A stretch of DNA of 64,000 nucleotides from assembly GCA_945904015.1 (NCBI GenBank), contig CAMDPK010000001.1:1-64000 (forward strand). The letters run 5' to 3'. Shown here one piece after another: positions 31,001 to 39,375 of this stretch (position 1 is the stretch's first letter; each line of letters begins with the position of its first letter). The DNA comes from Candidatus Kuenenia stuttgartensis (GTDB lineage Bacteria; Planctomycetota; Planctomycetia; Planctomycetales; Planctomycetaceae). Below the pieces are notes generated by a model. That model ran no database searches, was not told the origin of the DNA, and worked only from the letters and a program-made list of their open reading frames with translations. The translations under genes were made by a program, and so were the position numbers.

Positions 31001-32170
31001 CAGCGTCACGGTCAGATCGCTTGATCCCACATCCACGTCTCCGAACGACAGCCCACTAATCACTTTCGACGTGTCTTCCAACGTCGTTTGCGCAGCCGGT
31101 GCGGAGATCGTCGGAGCGTCATTCACTGCCGTGACTGAGATGTTGAACGTTTGCGGATCGCTGGTGTCCACGCCGCCGCCGACATTGCCGCCGTTGTCGT
31201 GCAATTTGACCGACACGATCGCTGTGCCATTCGCATTCGCAGCCAGCGTGTAGGTCAACGTGCCATCGGGCGAAACGGCTGGCAACACGCTGAACAGCGC
31301 GTTGTTGTTCGTCGTGACGATGAAGTTCAATTCTTGCCCAGATTCTGTCGGCGGTCCGGCCAAGATGCCCGTTGCCCATGCGACCGACTGTGCGGGGGCG
31401 TCTTCACTGGGCGTTAGATTGGAGCCGGCAGCGAACTGTGGCGTATGATTGAGCGGCACGTTGATCGTGAAGATCTGAATGGCGGCTTCACCCGTGGGAG
31501 ATGTCGCAGTCAGTTTGACATTCGTGGCACCGATGTCGGCATCGAGCGGAGTTCCGGTGAACGTTCCGGTCGGAATGATTGCTGGGACACCTGGCGTGAA
31601 GGTCAGCCAAGCGGGCAGCGCACTGCCGTTGGTCAACGTCGCTGAGAGCGTCAGCAGGTCGGTACCCGTCTGTGTGAAGGCATTGGCCGGCACCAACAGC
31701 GGCGTCAGCGACGTATGGATTCCGGTCACTTCATTGGCAATTTGAGTGCCGGCTGACAGCGTCCCGTCAAAGGCGACAATCGTGAATGTGTCGGTGCCCG
31801 TCGCGTCGGTGGAGTCCGTGGCTGTCACCAAGACATCAACAGAACCGACTGCACCAGTACCAACGCTGGTGAAGGAGCCAGTCCCTGAGCCGGGTGCTCC
31901 GGGCGTGAAGGTGAGCCACGACGGCAAGACCCCACCACCAACCAATGCGGCCGAAAGGTTGATCGGATCCGTGCCAGCGGGGACGTTGTCGGCATCCGAC
32001 GCGGCGACACTCAAGGATAATGTTGTCGAGTTGACCGCGACGAGCTGATCGGGAATAGGATCGACCACCGGAGCCGCCAGCAACGTCCGGTCTTCCAGTC
32101 GTTCCAACACCGCCTGCCACGGCGATCGTCGTTCGTTTCGTCGAGTCTTGCGTCGCGTCCAAAGTTTCAT
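28010..32170 (-). CDS. giant LEDR-motif surface protein with Ig-like repeats and RTX C-terminus
   Basis: 1386 residues from ATG 32170 (AGGGAG eight bases before); the frame extends 45 codons further, but without a usable start site. The N-terminus is Arg-rich and then has LERLEDRTLLA, the planctomycete surface-protein motif. A putative Ig region follows (PIPDQLVAVNSTTLSLSV ...). Then come several copies of a block of about 110 residues built around NDAPTF, EVGQTLTF, LTFLTAPSIDP, GTATFSVTLTDDGG and TFTITVNGVND, which is cadherin/Ig-like. The last 300 residues contain RTX units ([34 protein letters not shown]). It ends in NANIINEAFATIFAFE. It is probably a calcium-stabilised adhesin or cell-surface protein. 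Confidence 0.88.
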   Translation of the reverse strand: MKLWTRRKTRRNERRSPWQAVLERLEDRTLLAAPVVDPIPDQLVAVNSTTLSLSVAASDADNVPAGTDPINLSAALVGGGVLPSWLTFTPGAPGSGTGSFTSVGTGAVGSVDVLVTATDSTDATGTDTFTIVAFDGTLSAGTQIANEVTGIHTSLTPLLVPANAFTQTGTDLLTLSATLTNGSALPAWLTFTPGVPAIIPTGTFTGTPLDADIGATNVKLTATSPTGEAAIQIFTINVPLNHTPQFAAGSNLTPSEDAPAQSVAWATGILAGPPTESGQELNFIVTTNNNALFSVLPAVSPDGTLTYTLAANANGTAIVSVKLHDNGGNVGGGVDTSDPQTFNISVTAVNDAPTISAPAAQTTLEDTSKVISGLSFGDVDVGSSDLTVTLTVANGTVTVSTNVASGLTAAQVSYNGTSSVTIIAPLAALNATLTNALGLTYLPSPDFNGSDSLVTSINDGVNPTQSATVPITVTAVNDAPNITLNVAAAELTVAEDAGLTTTAAAFVTVTNFGAANESTQTITKYTVTPVATTGGLTFLTAPSIDPVTRLLTYQADANSNGTATFSVTATDDGGTTNSGRDTSAAQTFVITVGGVNDAPTFTMAGDPPTVNEDVGPQTVANFTTSMSPGSANEVGQTLTFLLTQTSPPGGLTFATPPSIDPTTGTLTYQADDDSSGTATFSVTLSDDGGGNNTSAIQSFTITVNEVNDPPSFTLAGNPPSVPESDGPQTVSNFAQNRSVGPLSESGQTLTSFTVTQTGSTGGLTFLTAPSIDPVSGDLTYEATAGSSGTATFDVTLTDDGDVLNGGDDTSAPLSFTITVNGVNNPPTITAPGDQTTLEDTPLVISGLSFADPDAGAGDVTVTLTATQGTLTISTSVTNGVSAAQVAGNGTDTVTITASLSELNTTLADAAGLTYLPDLDVTGSDTLDITIDDNGNSGSGGLLTANADVDITITGVNDTPSFDPGATFADLDVELGSVPQPFLNFVDNISAGGSGELGQALNFIVTTDNPGLFRVLPAVSPTGTLTFTPAKGFGGVATVTVKIHDDGGTPADVSDDLTSDAQTFTITMMLRDVTYTAGTGTKLKVVVVNGALLVQSNGATLPGYLPAYFEKLIINGGTKDDLINLSGLSPTLYPNLETIVINGGGGKDAITFNAIGTDAFPLLGSLTINGGDGNDLINLTDLPDSLFLVPASVVLDGGAGNDTIFGSELDDAITGGTGNDSLNGGDGIDRLVESANVSFKLTNAKLTGVGTDKLANFEEAELTGGAGANKLDASAFTGKVTLSGGAGNDTLLGGSGDDSLVGGDGKDTLIGGLGNDTLKGGLGNDLLIGGGGVDSLDGEGGTDTILGGKGGPARGGNGLADVGDELVPDLINANIINEAFATIFAFE

Positions 32171-32492
32171 CGCGGGAACTCCCTGCCGCGCGGTTCGCGG
32201 CGGTCGTGTCATTTCGGGAACGGGGACTGATCGGAACCTCGCACTCCGGCCGTAATTGCCGGAATGTTCGCGCACGAAATCGCGAACCGAGGCGTCTCGT
32301 CCCAAGAATCGTCAACTGTGAGGCACCGACACGATGGCCGCTCGGACGGATGCCCGACCTCTTTGTGCGTTGTCCGCGCAGAAACCAGAGAGCTTGCGCC
32401 GCCGTCACAACCGTCACAACCGGGGAGGTTCTGACGACAACTCGTGGCGGACGCTGCCAGCGTCCGAGCCGACGCAAGCTGCGTCGGCCACT
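32171..32492. other. 322-base region between comF and the surface-protein start
   Basis: It holds the upstream region of the gene at 32170 (both genes point the same way) and a palindromic element at its left end, 32444-32491. No gene was recognised. Confidence 0.5.
32444..32491. repeat. three-way-junction palindromic element after comF
   Basis: GTGGC and GCCAC close a structure that holds two hairpins, GGACGCTGCCAGCGTCC and GCCGACGCAAGCTGCGTCGGC. It begins two bases past the comF stop and could end transcription of the comF operon. Confidence 0.75.
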
Positions 32493-33293
32493 TCACCGCG
32501 AGTTCGGCGGCACGACAGCGATTACAGCCACGATCACCTTCGCGACCCCCGCGTGGAGCAACGCTCGCGTGCATTCATTGGCGGTAGTCCCGGTCGTCAG
32601 GATGTCATCGACCAGCAGCACCGTCTTGCCGACGAGCGACCGAGGGCGCGGCCGAACAGCAAAGGCGTCCTTCAAGTTGAGCTTACGATTCGCCGCCGTC
32701 AAATCGGATTGGTCCGGTGTCCATTTGATTTTGCGGAGCAGCCCACGGCCGTGCGGTTTCCCCAACCGCTTAGCCAGTACTCGCGAGATCGTCTCTGCGG
32801 CGTGATGCGGTTTCGCCAGTTGCCGCGTCCAATGCCGAGGCACCGGGACGACCAGATCAATCTGCTCCGCGTCCAATTCATCCCGTTCGTGCAGCCACAC
32901 GAGATTCGCGAGAGCCGCAGCCAGCGGGAACTGAGTCGGCGATTTCGCTCGAATGCACGCCGTCCTCAGCGAGTCGTCGTACAGGCCCACTCGGATGACT
33001 CGGCGGAAGCGAAACTTCAGCGACCGGCAATGCGGGCAGCCGTCATTCAGAGCGAGAGGGCCGACCGGCAACCCGCAACGTAGGCAATGGCGGTTCGACG
33101 GCGGCAGCATGTCGGTCGAGCAGCGGTCACACAGCAGCGGAGCGATCAACCGGCCGCGGTCATCCCGTTCGTCGAGCTCGACATCCCGATGACACATCGG
33201 GCACGACGGCGGAAAAACAAAACGAAAGGCCGCTCGACCCAAGTGGTGGAGCGGCCGTGTCACTGACGCCGTGATCCGCTGAAGGTCGCTCAT
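32493..33293 (-). CDS. comF: ComF family phosphoribosyltransferase-like protein
   Basis: 266 residues. The N-terminal zinc-ribbon cysteines are CPMCH, CDRC, CLRCG and CPHC (residues about 31-90). The phosphoribosyltransferase core (DLVVPVPRHWTRQLAKPHHAAE) has the PRPP loop VLLVDDILTTGTT. ComF homologues support DNA uptake or primosome function in some bacteria, but the role is not settled. The start overlaps the stop of the SMP-30 gene by four bases, so the two are translationally coupled, an unusual pairing. A palindromic element follows the stop. Confidence 0.88.
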   Translation of the reverse strand: MSDLQRITASVTRPLHHLGRAAFRFVFPPSCPMCHRDVELDERDDRGRLIAPLLCDRCSTDMLPPSNRHCLRCGLPVGPLALNDGCPHCRSLKFRFRRVIRVGLYDDSLRTACIRAKSPTQFPLAAALANLVWLHERDELDAEQIDLVVPVPRHWTRQLAKPHHAAETISRVLAKRLGKPHGRGLLRKIKWTPDQSDLTAANRKLNLKDAFAVRPRPRSLVGKTVLLVDDILTTGTTANECTRALLHAGVAKVIVAVIAVVPPNSR

Positions 33294-34348
33294 TTCTTCG
33301 CGAACTGCACATGAAAGCCTTTGACCTTCAGCGCGATGCGGAACAGGCTCTTGTCGATCGTCACATACAAGACGTTCGCTTCGTCGCCGATCCCGAACTC
33401 GACGTTGCTGGGCTTGCCAACCGCCGAGTCGTCCGGCTGGTTCGGAGCACCGGTCGGGATGAACGCGACCTCTTTGCCGCTGGGATCAATGACCAACACG
33501 CCCGGCCGCTTCTGACCACGAGACGTCAAATAGACATTTCCCTTTTCATCGACCGTCATGCCGTCGCAGCCCGCTTGATCACCGAAGTCGTAGATCGTCT
33601 TGCGAGTGCCGCCAACTTTGCCGTCGGCATCCAGCGGGAAGGCATAAATCTTCATCGCCCCCGGCTTCGGCTTTTCATCCGAGCCGATGCGATCCGTCCC
33701 GTTGTCGTGATCGGCCAGATACATCGTCTTGCCATCGGGACTCAGCGCGATCCCGTTCGGCTTGCCGACATCATGTGTGATTTCCAGAACCGTGCCGTCG
33801 CGATCGATGCGGTACACGGAGCGATGTTCGAGTTCGCGCGGCTCGGCCCCGACGTACTTCGGATCGGTGAAATAAATTCGCCCCAGCCGATCGACACAAA
33901 TGTCATTCGGGGCATTGAATTGTTTGCCTTGAAAGCGATCCACCAACACTGTTCGCTTGCCAGTCTTCAAATCCCAGCGAGACACGCCGCGGCCTCCGAA
34001 GTCAGAACCTTCCGCCGCCAGCAATCGTCCTTCCGAATCGCAAATCAACCCGTTGGATTTGTGGCTGTCCTCGGCAAACACTGTCGTCTTCTTCGTCTTC
34101 GGATCGAACCGCAGGATCATCCCGTTGTCCTTGCCCATCGGAATGTCCGAGAAATAGATCGACCCATCCGGAGCAACGGCCGGTCCCTCGGTCAGTCCCC
34201 CTTCGATCTTCGCAGTCCGAGTGAAAAGGTGTTCGAGCTTCGCGTCGGGCGAAACAATCGCTTCGCCAGTCGGCTTTGGCAGATCTGCCGCGCGGACAAC
34301 GGCCAATTGGATCGAACACAGACAGATCGCCCACAGCCAACGATTCAT
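33290..34348 (-). CDS. SMP-30/gluconolactonase-like exported protein
   Basis: 352 residues. ATG 34348 follows GGGAGACAACC. The signal peptide is MNRWLWAICLCSIQLAVVRA. The chain has the six-bladed propeller pattern of the SMP-30/gluconolaconase/LRE family: LTEGPAVAPDGSIYFSD (metal-binding Glu), HKSNGLICDSEGRLLAAE, FNAPNDICVDRLGRIYFTDP, GKPNGIALSPDGKTMYLAD and GCDGMTVDEKGNVYLTS. Members hydrolyse sugar lactones or similar esters with a bound divalent metal. With a signal peptide it probably acts in the periplasm. The substrate is unknown. Confidence 0.87.
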   Translation of the reverse strand: MNRWLWAICLCSIQLAVVRAADLPKPTGEAIVSPDAKLEHLFTRTAKIEGGLTEGPAVAPDGSIYFSDIPMGKDNGMILRFDPKTKKTTVFAEDSHKSNGLICDSEGRLLAAEGSDFGGRGVSRWDLKTGKRTVLVDRFQGKQFNAPNDICVDRLGRIYFTDPKYVGAEPRELEHRSVYRIDRDGTVLEITHDVGKPNGIALSPDGKTMYLADHDNGTDRIGSDEKPKPGAMKIYAFPLDADGKVGGTRKTIYDFGDQAGCDGMTVDEKGNVYLTSRGQKRPGVLVIDPSGKEVAFIPTGAPNQPDDSAVGKPSNVEFGIGDEANVLYVTIDKSLFRIALKVKGFHVQFAKK

Positions 34349-34409
34349 GGTTGTCTCCCAAAGTCATGCGGAAGTCGGACACAAACTCGACCAGCAAGCT
34401 ATCGCCGGT

Positions 34410-35651
34410 TCAACGCTCCGACAATGAACCGCCAGCCACGTCCAACAGCCGGATCAGTCGATCCGAAACGCCCCTCTGGTTGGCCAGGTGATGCAGCCAC
34501 ACCACGAATCCGGTTTGCGGATGAAAATGCAGCTCGTGCAGGGCGCGTTGCGTGCGATTGCCGATCTTCATCGCGTAGTGCTCGGCGGGAAGCTGGAAGA
34601 ACGTGTGCAATTGAAAACTCGTCGCACCGCGCAGGAGGTATTCGACCGCCATGCGTCCGGTCGTGATGTTGCCCGTCGCCGACCACGGCAGCGGCGAACT
34701 CGTCCGCCATTGATCGAGCACTCGAAGATTGCGATCGCTCAAGTCCGGCCCGCCGAACGCGACGCCGCGCTGGCCATCGAACTCGCGGTTCGGATCGAAC
34801 AGCCGATTCGCGTAGATAAAAAAATCCGGCCGGTTGGTCGCCGGGCCGTGAATCGCGTCGAGCATCTCCAACTGAAAGCCGTCGTCGAACAAAGCGTTGA
34901 ACAGCTTCATGCCAATGCGAACTTGACCGAGACCACTCCGCGCCGACGAGTTACGCACGAGCTTCGGGACGACTCGCAGCCATTCGAGAATCTTCGCCTG
35001 CGTCGCCGCTCGGTCGCTGCCCGCCAGTGTCGGGCTGAAATCCTTTTCGAGCGGCATTGGACTCGCGCCCGGCTGCCACGCTTCCAACATCTTTGCTGTC
35101 GTGAAGTCATATTCGCCGACTCGCCACTCAGCTTCGTTGGGCGACGGCAAATGATATTTGCATGACGGGACGATCAGTGTGCCGGTATCATCGGCGATTC
35201 GTCGTGCATCACGAATCAATTGCAGATAGGCCTCGAACTGCTGCCACCAGCCGCGCCCTTTCCATGTAATCGTCCAGCCGGCTTCGCCCGATTGTCCGAC
35301 GATCGGCTCCGCAACCATGCGAGCTTCGGGAATCGCCCAGGCTGCCATCGACTGACCGCCCTGCTCGTCCTGCGCGATCACCGTCTTGAGCACGACGAAT
35401 CCGAGTCCGGCGGCAACGTCCTCTTCGACTTGCCGAGCCGTCATCGACAACTGACCGGACGCCTTGCCCCACGGGTTCTTGATCGACAACCCGGCGTACT
35501 CCGCCGTCACATCGAGGTCGTATTCGTCGAGCAAGTATTGTTCGAGTGACGTCGGCAGCCCGGACTTCGCGAATCGTTCGTAATCGCGCTGCACTCGTTG
35601 CCGCACTAAGTCGGGCGCGGCGAGCGGTTCCGTGACGTCCAGACGCGACAT
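34410..35651 (-). CDS. dihydroorotate dehydrogenase-like flavoprotein
   Basis: 413 residues, probably a FMN TIM-barrel of the DHODH/dihydropyrimidine dehydrogenase superfamily. Supporting phrases are AGLSIKNPWGKASGQLS (flavin-binding Asn-Pro and Ala-Ser-Gly), GFVVLKTVIAQD, and the C-terminal phosphate-binding pattern SATGNITTGRMAVEYLLRGATSFQLHTFF. The family normally places a catalytic Cys or Ser in an NxxxPN-type loop; here the mid region (IVPSCKYHLPSPNEAEW) has a Cys, but I cannot confirm its role. It is longer than PyrD and divergent, so pyrD is not assigned. The neighbours give no pathway clue. It ends 61 bases before the SMP-30 gene. Confidence 0.65.
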   Translation of the reverse strand: MSRLDVTEPLAAPDLVRQRVQRDYERFAKSGLPTSLEQYLLDEYDLDVTAEYAGLSIKNPWGKASGQLSMTARQVEEDVAAGLGFVVLKTVIAQDEQGGQSMAAWAIPEARMVAEPIVGQSGEAGWTITWKGRGWWQQFEAYLQLIRDARRIADDTGTLIVPSCKYHLPSPNEAEWRVGEYDFTTAKMLEAWQPGASPMPLEKDFSPTLAGSDRAATQAKILEWLRVVPKLVRNSSARSGLGQVRIGMKLFNALFDDGFQLEMLDAIHGPATNRPDFFIYANRLFDPNREFDGQRGVAFGGPDLSDRNLRVLDQWRTSSPLPWSATGNITTGRMAVEYLLRGATSFQLHTFFQLPAEHYAMKIGNRTQRALHELHFHPQTGFVVWLHHLANQRGVSDRLIRLLDVAGGSLSER

Positions 35652-35717
35652 GATTGGCCGCCGTGTTCGGAGAAAGTGAGATAACGGCTCTCGGCCATCG
35701 GCATTCGGCCGGACAGG

Positions 35718-36194
35718 TCAGACCAAATCCAACTTGCGATGGCGGCGATTCGGCGGAGCATTGCATTTGGCACAGGTGCCGTAGACCTCCAGCCGGTGGC
35801 CGCTTTTGATGAAGTTGTGCTGGTTGCAGATTTTCTCCACGAGTGCGGAAATCGCTTCGTTGGTGAACTCGATCAGCGCGCCGCACTTCGCGCAGATCAG
35901 ATGGTCGTGCTGAGGGTATCCGTAATCGTGCTCGTAGACTTCGCTGCCGTTGGGCCGCGCAACTTTACGGAGCAGACCGGCCTCTTCCAGCAGTTTGAGC
36001 GCGCGGTACACGGTCGCTCGGCTAACACGGCGGCCGGACTTGTCGCGTGCGACCTTTGCGATCAGATCATCCGCGTCGAAGTGTTCGTGTTGGGCAAACA
36101 CCTCTTCGACGATGATCGCTCGCTCGCGAGTCAGCCGCTCGCCCTTTGTCAGCAGGAACTCGCGAAACTTTTCGAGGGGAGTCAATTCACCCAC
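35718..36194 (-). CDS. Fur-family metalloregulator
   Basis: 158 residues from GTG 36194, with GAGGTG seven bases before. The longer frame from 36299 would add residues that are just the translated palindromic element, so I reject it. The winged-helix part is EKFREFLLTKGERLTRERAIIVEEVF ... SRATVYRALKLLEEAGLLRKV. The dimerisation part has the metal ligands HDHLICAKCG and CAKC near the C-terminus. The Cys-x-x-Cys pairs are typical structural zinc sites. Whether it senses iron, zinc or peroxide cannot be told. The 36211-36355 element sits in its promoter region. Confidence 0.88.
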   Translation of the reverse strand: MGELTPLEKFREFLLTKGERLTRERAIIVEEVFAQHEHFDADDLIAKVARDKSGRRVSRATVYRALKLLEEAGLLRKVARPNGSEVYEHDYGYPQHDHLICAKCGALIEFTNEAISALVEKICNQHNFIKSGHRLEVYGTCAKCNAPPNRRHRKLDLV

Positions 36195-36210
36195 AAGACA
36201 CCTCAGAGTA

Positions 36211-36355
36211 GTAGCAGGCACACTCCGTGTGCCGTCGGATCGCCTCAAAAGATAGCGGGCTGCGGAACGGGACAACATCGAACGCAGATGTTTCCCCATT
36301 CCACAGCCTGCAAATTCGTTCTTGCGGCGGACGGCACACGGAGTGTGCCTGCTAC
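36211..36355. repeat. palindromic element, GTAGCAGG type, long spacer
   Basis: Perfect 26-base arms (36211-36236, 36330-36355) with a 93-base spacer; the arm contains GCACACTCCGTGTGCC. It lies between fur and flgM, one base before the flgM stop region, and its left arm abuts the fur start. Confidence 0.9.
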
Positions 36356-36357
36356 GA

Positions 36358-36660
36358 TTACGCTTCCAAGTCGATGCCGTTGCTGTCGAACATTTTCAGC
36401 AGCGCGGCTTCGAGCTTGGCGTCGGTGTCGTAGGAACCGGCGTCGATCTCGGCCTTGATGCGGGCCAGGCGTTCGGCGCGTTGAGCCGCTTCGGTTCCCT
36501 CGGTCAGCTTGCCCATCAATTGGCCGGCGGCGGAGAGTTCGACTTCGTCTTGCGGCACTTCCAATGGCGGCTTGCTGGCGGCGGCCGTCGGACCAGTTGC
36601 CGGACGGGCTCCTTGAATGGGAGTTGCATTGGTGACGAATCCAGGGCCTCGGACTTCCAT
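36358..36660 (-). CDS. flgM: FlgM-like anti-sigma-28 factor
   Basis: 100 residues. ATG 36660 follows a near-perfect AAGGAGGATCGAC; the frame extends 67 codons upstream but without a better start. The C-terminal half has the FlgM pattern VELSAAGQLMGKL ... RAERLARIKAEIDAGSYDTDAKLEAALLKMF, which would bind FliA (sigma-28) to hold flagellar late genes off. The N-terminal MEVRGPGFVTNA is typical of planctomycete versions. No flagellar gene is near. Confidence 0.8.
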   Translation of the reverse strand: MEVRGPGFVTNATPIQGARPATGPTAAASKPPLEVPQDEVELSAAGQLMGKLTEGTEAAQRAERLARIKAEIDAGSYDTDAKLEAALLKMFDSNGIDLEA

Positions 36661-37287
36661 GTCGATCCTCCTTGCCGGACTGGCATCTGGAGATTGATTG
36701 CGGCGGCGACGTCGAGAACGGGCATCATCCTTCTCAGGCTGATCCGTCCGCAGGGTGTCGTCACCGTGGGGAGAATGGGCGGCATGGTATCGCAGATTGG
36801 AAAAACGGTTCAACGGGGCTTCTGGGTTCCCCGGCTCAATTGGCTCCGACTCGAATGACATGTTGAATCCTCAAAGTTTGCGGAGACCAACGAGCGGGAC
36901 CGGTCTCGGTCGCAACGTTCCTTGCGAATCGTTCCGTATCCGACGGACGTGGCCCGGTCGCGGCCTCACCGAGGAGATATCGTCTGCGGCAAAATCCGCC
37001 GATGAGCCGGCTACGACCGATCCTGTCAAACTTTGAGGGCGCGCGGTTCGTCACGCAGTTTCTGCCGATTACGCCGCAACTGGCCACTCGCCCGTGATTT
37101 GCCGCATCCAGCGAACGATTGGACCTCAAGAGCCGCTGGGCACGACCGTTAGGTTTCGAGGACACGCCCCTGGCAAACCAGCCAAAGTTTGCGGATTGCG
37201 TCGCCGATACCACTTGTAAGGGTCGTAGCGCCGGTCTGCGCCGGCGTTGTCCCAGCAGCGAGATCGTTCCCGAACAAGGTGGCCGGC
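36661..37287. other. 627-base divergent intergenic region
   Basis: It separates flgM (minus) from the TolC-like gene (plus), so it should hold both promoters. No gene or clear repeat was seen. Confidence 0.5.
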
Positions 37288-39375
37288 ATGTCATTCTCCA
37301 AATTCCAGGCGGCACGTCTTCGCCGGCTCAGCAGTGCGAGCCGGCGACTCCTGCAACGCCTCGCCGTTGGCTCTGTGCTGGGAACATCGCTGTTGGGCTG
37401 CGCGACCGATCCGGAATTGAAATACCTCGGCAACGACAAAGAGCTGAACTACTACAAGACCACCGCCACCTCGATCGACTATCCGGCCGTGGACACGCAG
37501 ACCTCTCCCGAAGCCGCCTACGCCAAGCGACCGCGCACCGTGTTCGATCGCGAGAAGGAAGAGGTTTGGGAAATCTCGCTCAGCCAAGCCATTCAAACCG
37601 CCATCCAAAACAACAGCATCATCCGCTCGCGAACAACTGTCGGTGCGCCATCGACGATTCTCAGCAGTGCTGATCGAGCACCCTCGTCGTACGATCCCGC
37701 AATTCAAGAGACCGGCGTGCTGTTCGGCGGCCGAGGTATCTCCGGTGCTTTGGCCGCCTTCGATGCTCAGTTTGAGACGTCAATGAAGTTCGGAAAGTCA
37801 GTTTCGCTGCAGAACACGGCGGTTGGCCAGTTCGGTCAAAACAGCGACAAGGCCGCCGTGGACTCGCGGCTCTCGAAGACTTTTGCACATGGCGGTTCTT
37901 TAGCACTCAGCCATGACATGAGTTATCTGAATCTGGATTCGGCAGCGGGATTGGCATTTCCATCGTCCTATGCCGGGAGTGTCGCGGCGTCGTATCGACA
38001 GCCGCTGTGGGCCGGAGCAGGCACAGAGTTCACACGCATTGCCGGACCAATCTCCCAGAGCTTCGGCGGATTGAGCGGCGTCAACCAGGGTGTCGTGATT
38101 GCAAGAATCAACCAGGACATCACCCTGGCGGACTTTGAGGCGAATGTCCTGCAGATGCTCAAGGATGTCGAAGATTTGTACTGGGACCTGTATCTTCGGT
38201 ATCGCGAATACGACACAGCAGTGACGAATCGGAACAGTGCTCTGCAGTCGTGGCGTGAGGCTCATCGCATTCTCGACGCGGGGGGCAAACCGGGCTTCAA
38301 GCCTTCTGACGAGGCCCAGGCTCGAGACTTTTATTTCCAGAGCCGTTCCCTTGCTGAGACGGCGTTATCAAACATTTACTCCGCAGAGATCGCTTTACGA
38401 CGAATCGTCGGTCTGTCGGTCAATGACGGGCGCATGATGCGTCCCAGCGATGAGCCGACAACTGCCGCGTTTCATCCAAGTTGGGAGACGTCACTCACCG
38501 AGGCTCTGACTCAACGTGTTGAACTGCGACGCCAAAAGTGGAACATCAAAAGCCTCGAATTGCAGTTGTGCGCAGCCGAGAGCCTCACTAATCCACGACT
38601 TGATTTGGTCACGGATTACCAAGTGGCGGGGCTTGGCGACGACCTCTTGGGCAACGGTTCGTCAGCCGTACCCCAAGCATTTCGCACGGCATACGGATCG
38701 ATCGCCACTGGAAACTTCACTGGCTGGAATGTGGGGTTAGCCTTTCAAATGCCTCTGGGCTTCCGAGCCGCGCACGCCCAGGTCCGTAACATCGAGTTGC
38801 GACTCGCGAAGGCTCGCGACACGTTGCAGGCGCAAGAGATCGACATCAGCCATGAAGTCGCTCAGGACTTCCAGAACATCGCGGTGCAGTACGCGACCGC
38901 GCAATCGAACTTCAATCGCTTCCGCGCCGCTCGAGAGCGCGTACAACTCTTCCGTGCGGAAGTCGAAGCTGGTACGAAAACCTTCGACGTCCTGCTGCGA
39001 GCACTCGGCAGCCAGGCCGAAGCCGAAGTCGCTTACTTCCGCAGCTTGACCGAATACAACAAAGCCATCGTCGCGTTGCACTACCACAAGGGGACATTGC
39101 TGCCTTACGACGATGTCTGGCTGGGCGAAAGCGATTGGACTCCGGAGGCGTATCGCGACTCGCTGCGTCATGCGTGGGCGAGAACTCACGGCCACGACGC
39201 TCTACATCTCGACACCGAACCGGCCGAGTTCGTCGCTCAACCCGGCTGGCACGCTCAGGAGTACGCCGCTCCGAACAGCACGCCACCGGAACCTGCCGCC
39301 CCCTACGAAACCGAAGTCGAGTTGCCGCCGCGACCGGTCCCGGCCACCGAAGAAGCCAAGCCGAACAAGCCGTGA
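37288..39375 (+). CDS. TolC-like outer-membrane lipoprotein
   Basis: 695 residues from ATG 37288, preceded by AAGGTGG; a start at 37189 would place the signal peptide too deep. A positively charged N-terminus leads to a lipobox (TSLLGC, Cys38), so it is a lipoprotein. The rest is helical with the outer-membrane efflux protein pattern: LSQAIQTAIQNNSIIRS, ADFEANVLQMLKDVEDLYWDLYLRYREYDTAVTNR, AEIALRRIVGLS and VQYATAQSNFNRFRAARERVQLFRAEVEAG. The C-terminal 80 residues are Pro/Glu-rich. It would form the outer-membrane channel of a type I or RND exporter, but no partner genes are adjacent. Its end is followed by a palindromic element. Confidence 0.85.
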   Translation: MSFSKFQAARLRRLSSASRRLLQRLAVGSVLGTSLLGCATDPELKYLGNDKELNYYKTTATSIDYPAVDTQTSPEAAYAKRPRTVFDREKEEVWEISLSQAIQTAIQNNSIIRSRTTVGAPSTILSSADRAPSSYDPAIQETGVLFGGRGISGALAAFDAQFETSMKFGKSVSLQNTAVGQFGQNSDKAAVDSRLSKTFAHGGSLALSHDMSYLNLDSAAGLAFPSSYAGSVAASYRQPLWAGAGTEFTRIAGPISQSFGGLSGVNQGVVIARINQDITLADFEANVLQMLKDVEDLYWDLYLRYREYDTAVTNRNSALQSWREAHRILDAGGKPGFKPSDEAQARDFYFQSRSLAETALSNIYSAEIALRRIVGLSVNDGRMMRPSDEPTTAAFHPSWETSLTEALTQRVELRRQKWNIKSLELQLCAAESLTNPRLDLVTDYQVAGLGDDLLGNGSSAVPQAFRTAYGSIATGNFTGWNVGLAFQMPLGFRAAHAQVRNIELRLAKARDTLQAQEIDISHEVAQDFQNIAVQYATAQSNFNRFRAARERVQLFRAEVEAGTKTFDVLLRALGSQAEAEVAYFRSLTEYNKAIVALHYHKGTLLPYDDVWLGESDWTPEAYRDSLRHAWARTHGHDALHLDTEPAEFVAQPGWHAQEYAAPNSTPPEPAAPYETEVELPPRPVPATEEAKPNKP

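Noticed and set aside
32444-32491. Cloverleaf-like sequence as tRNA
   Set aside because: It lacks the T-loop and anticodon loop lengths of a tRNA, and fits the palindrome family.
36195-36299. Extended Fur N-terminus of 35 residues
   Set aside because: It would translate the palindromic element; the GTG at 36194 has a good ribosome-binding site and matches the normal Fur length.
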